Shown here in pieces: positions 15,174 through 16,360 of a stretch of DNA of 16,360 bases. Position 1 is the first letter of the stretch, and each line of letters starts with the position of its first letter. A program made the position numbers and the translations under genes. The stretch spans positions 1-16,360 of the forward strand of contig JBAYJS010000023.1 of assembly GCA_041664985.1 (NCBI GenBank), written 5' to 3'. The notes under the pieces were generated by a model, which was given only the letters and a program-made list of their open reading frames with translations, was not told the DNA's origin and ran no database searches. Source of the DNA: JBAYJS01 sp041664985. Lineage in GTDB: Bacteria > Patescibacteriota > Patescibacteriia > Buchananbacterales > UBA6539.

Positions 15174-16360
15174 CTAGGTGGTAATTTTTTCCTGCTCAAT
15201 AATTTCTTTAGGCAACTCGGGATTTTTTAATAATTTTTTCTTAACCGCTTGGATAAATAAACTTAGTTCTTCGCTATTAAGCAACCAACAAATTAAAATA
15301 TAGACTGCCAGACCAAAAATCGAGGCAACGGTTGCCTGGGTGGCAATGCCAAAAAAAGTGGTGGTGCCTAAAATTTTCTCAATTGGATATTTAACCGCTT
15401 GGGCAACGATGGCAAGCATAAAGGTAGCCACTAAAATTTTACCGGTTGAAAAAACAATTTTTTCACCGTCAAGTTTACCTAAACGATAATGTAAAACCAA
15501 AAATAATAAAATAAAATTTAAAATACTAGATAAAGAAAAAGCTAAACACAAGCCGACCACGCCAAAAATTTTGCCCAAGCTGATTGCCGCGACAATATTA
15601 AAAATAGCGGCAATGGCGCCGGTATACAATGGCGTTTTGCTGTCTTTTTGGGCATAAAACGCTCGGGCTAAAACCAAAATTAAAGCCTGGGCAAACAAAC
15701 TGATGGCAAAAAAAGTAACGGCTTGCAAAGTTAAAACCGTATCTTCCCAGTCAAACCGGCCACTGCCTAAAATCGCCCGAACCACCTGGGCGCGTAAAAC
15801 AATTAAAAGGGCAGTTGACGGAATGATTAAAAATAAAATTTGTCTGGTAACCAATGAAAAAGTTGAAACAAACCTTTTTTTATCATTAGCCAATTCAGAT
15901 AAAGTCGGAAAAACCGCAATGGCGTAAGTGACGCCAAAAAGACTTAGAGGAAAGCTTTGAATATTATTTGCGAGGTTAAAAATGGTAATACTGCCAGCGG
16001 CCAAAGTCGAACCGATAATTGTCACGACAAAAAAATTAATTTGAGAAATAATTAAACCCAAAGTCCGAGGCACCATCATTTTGAGAATTTTTTGCAAGCC
16101 TTTATTTTTTAAATCAAAAACCCATCTGTAGCGATAGCCCAAAGACATCACCGATGGAATTTGAATTGCCATGTGCAGCAAAGCACCAAAAACCACACCC
16201 AAAGCCAAACCGTAAACACCAACAAAACGACTGAAAAATAAAGCACCAATAATAATGCCAAGATTATAAAAAATTGGAGCGATTGAATAAACAAAAAAAC
16301 GTTTGAATGATTGTAAAATACTACCCAAAACTCCAGAAATTCCCAAAAAGATTGGACTCA
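15174..16360 (-). CDS. murJ: Lipid II flippase MurJ (5' partial)
   Basis: The frame is open to the right edge of the window (residues SPIFLGISGVLGS at the edge), so the gene begins outside; a TTG at 16346 is an internal Leu codon, not a start. About 395 residues remain of the 510-550 usual in the MurJ/MviN family of MOP exporters, so roughly 120-150 N-terminal residues are missing. FLGISGVLGSILQSFKRFF and YSIAPIFYNLGIIIGALFF match the family between helices 4 and 6. Many further hydrophobic helices follow, and the cytoplasmic end is KKLLKNPELPKEIIEQEKITT. It moves lipid-linked peptidoglycan precursor across the membrane. Presence next to lepA suggests an ordinary peptidoglycan wall. Confidence 0.95.
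   Translation of the reverse strand, partial: SPIFLGISGVLGSILQSFKRFFVYSIAPIFYNLGIIIGALFFSRFVGVYGLALGVVFGALLHMAIQIPSVMSLGYRYRWVFDLKNKGLQKILKMMVPRTLGLIISQINFFVVTIIGSTLAAGSITIFNLANNIQSFPLSLFGVTYAIAVFPTLSELANDKKRFVSTFSLVTRQILFLIIPSTALLIVLRAQVVRAILGSGRFDWEDTVLTLQAVTFFAISLFAQALILVLARAFYAQKDSKTPLYTGAIAAIFNIVAAISLGKIFGVVGLCLAFSLSSILNFILLFLVLHYRLGKLDGEKIVFSTGKILVATFMLAIVAQAVKYPIEKILGTTTFFGIATQATVASIFGLAVYILICWLLNSEELSLFIQAVKKKLLKNPELPKEIIEQEKITT

Noticed and set aside
16344..16346. TTG as a start for a short 390-residue MurJ
   Set aside because: The frame continues to the edge with family-typical residues, so the gene is cut by the window rather than truncated.

Overview
The window is AT-rich (hand counts of neighbouring coding samples give about one third G+C) and tightly packed. 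It looks like a piece of a Candidate Phyla Radiation (Patescibacteria, Parcubacteria-like) genome. Reasons: a DUF4012 surface protein with a long lysine-rich cytoplasmic tail, a linked polyprenyl-phosphate sugar transferase and GT4 glycosyltransferase set, very short intergenic gaps, and few clear Shine-Dalgarno sites. TGA is used as a stop (for example 4273-4275 and 6813-6815), so the recoded Absconditabacteria/Gracilibacteria lineage is unlikely. The lineage is inference and cannot be narrowed from the sequence alone.

Layout. Positions 1-9349 are a minus-strand surface-glycoconjugate block read from right to left: a polyisoprenyl-phosphate hexose-1-phosphate transferase (9349), a WbaZ-like GT4, two paralogous GT4 enzymes, a DUF4012 membrane protein with its own promoter, and a single-pass protein with repeated DUF11/Ig-like domains that runs off the left edge. 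The block is interrupted at 6510-6832 by an oppositely oriented, G+C-richer unit with its own consensus promoter, strong ribosome binding site, 71-residue membrane protein and terminator. This is the most unusual item in the window.

Positions 9418-9907 hold a divergent promoter pair and the RNase P RNA gene (+), which ends in a bidirectional terminator. Positions 9914-12674 (minus) are recJ, a LysE-type exporter and an RNase HI gene, apparently one operon. At 12710-12748 a perfect inverted repeat carries two back-to-back extended -10 promoters. One reads into recJ. The other reads into a 33-residue membrane peptide and a CBS-domain protein (+). A GC-rich hairpin at 13370-13390 separates these from lepA (EF4) and the 5'-truncated murJ (minus) at the right edge.

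Together the left half probably starts a lipid-linked glycan (PHPT), elongates it (three GT4 enzymes) and co-produces two exported anchored proteins. The right half is housekeeping: RNA processing, DNA repair, translation quality control and lipid II flipping. No CRISPR array, insertion sequence, tRNA gene or phage module was seen.
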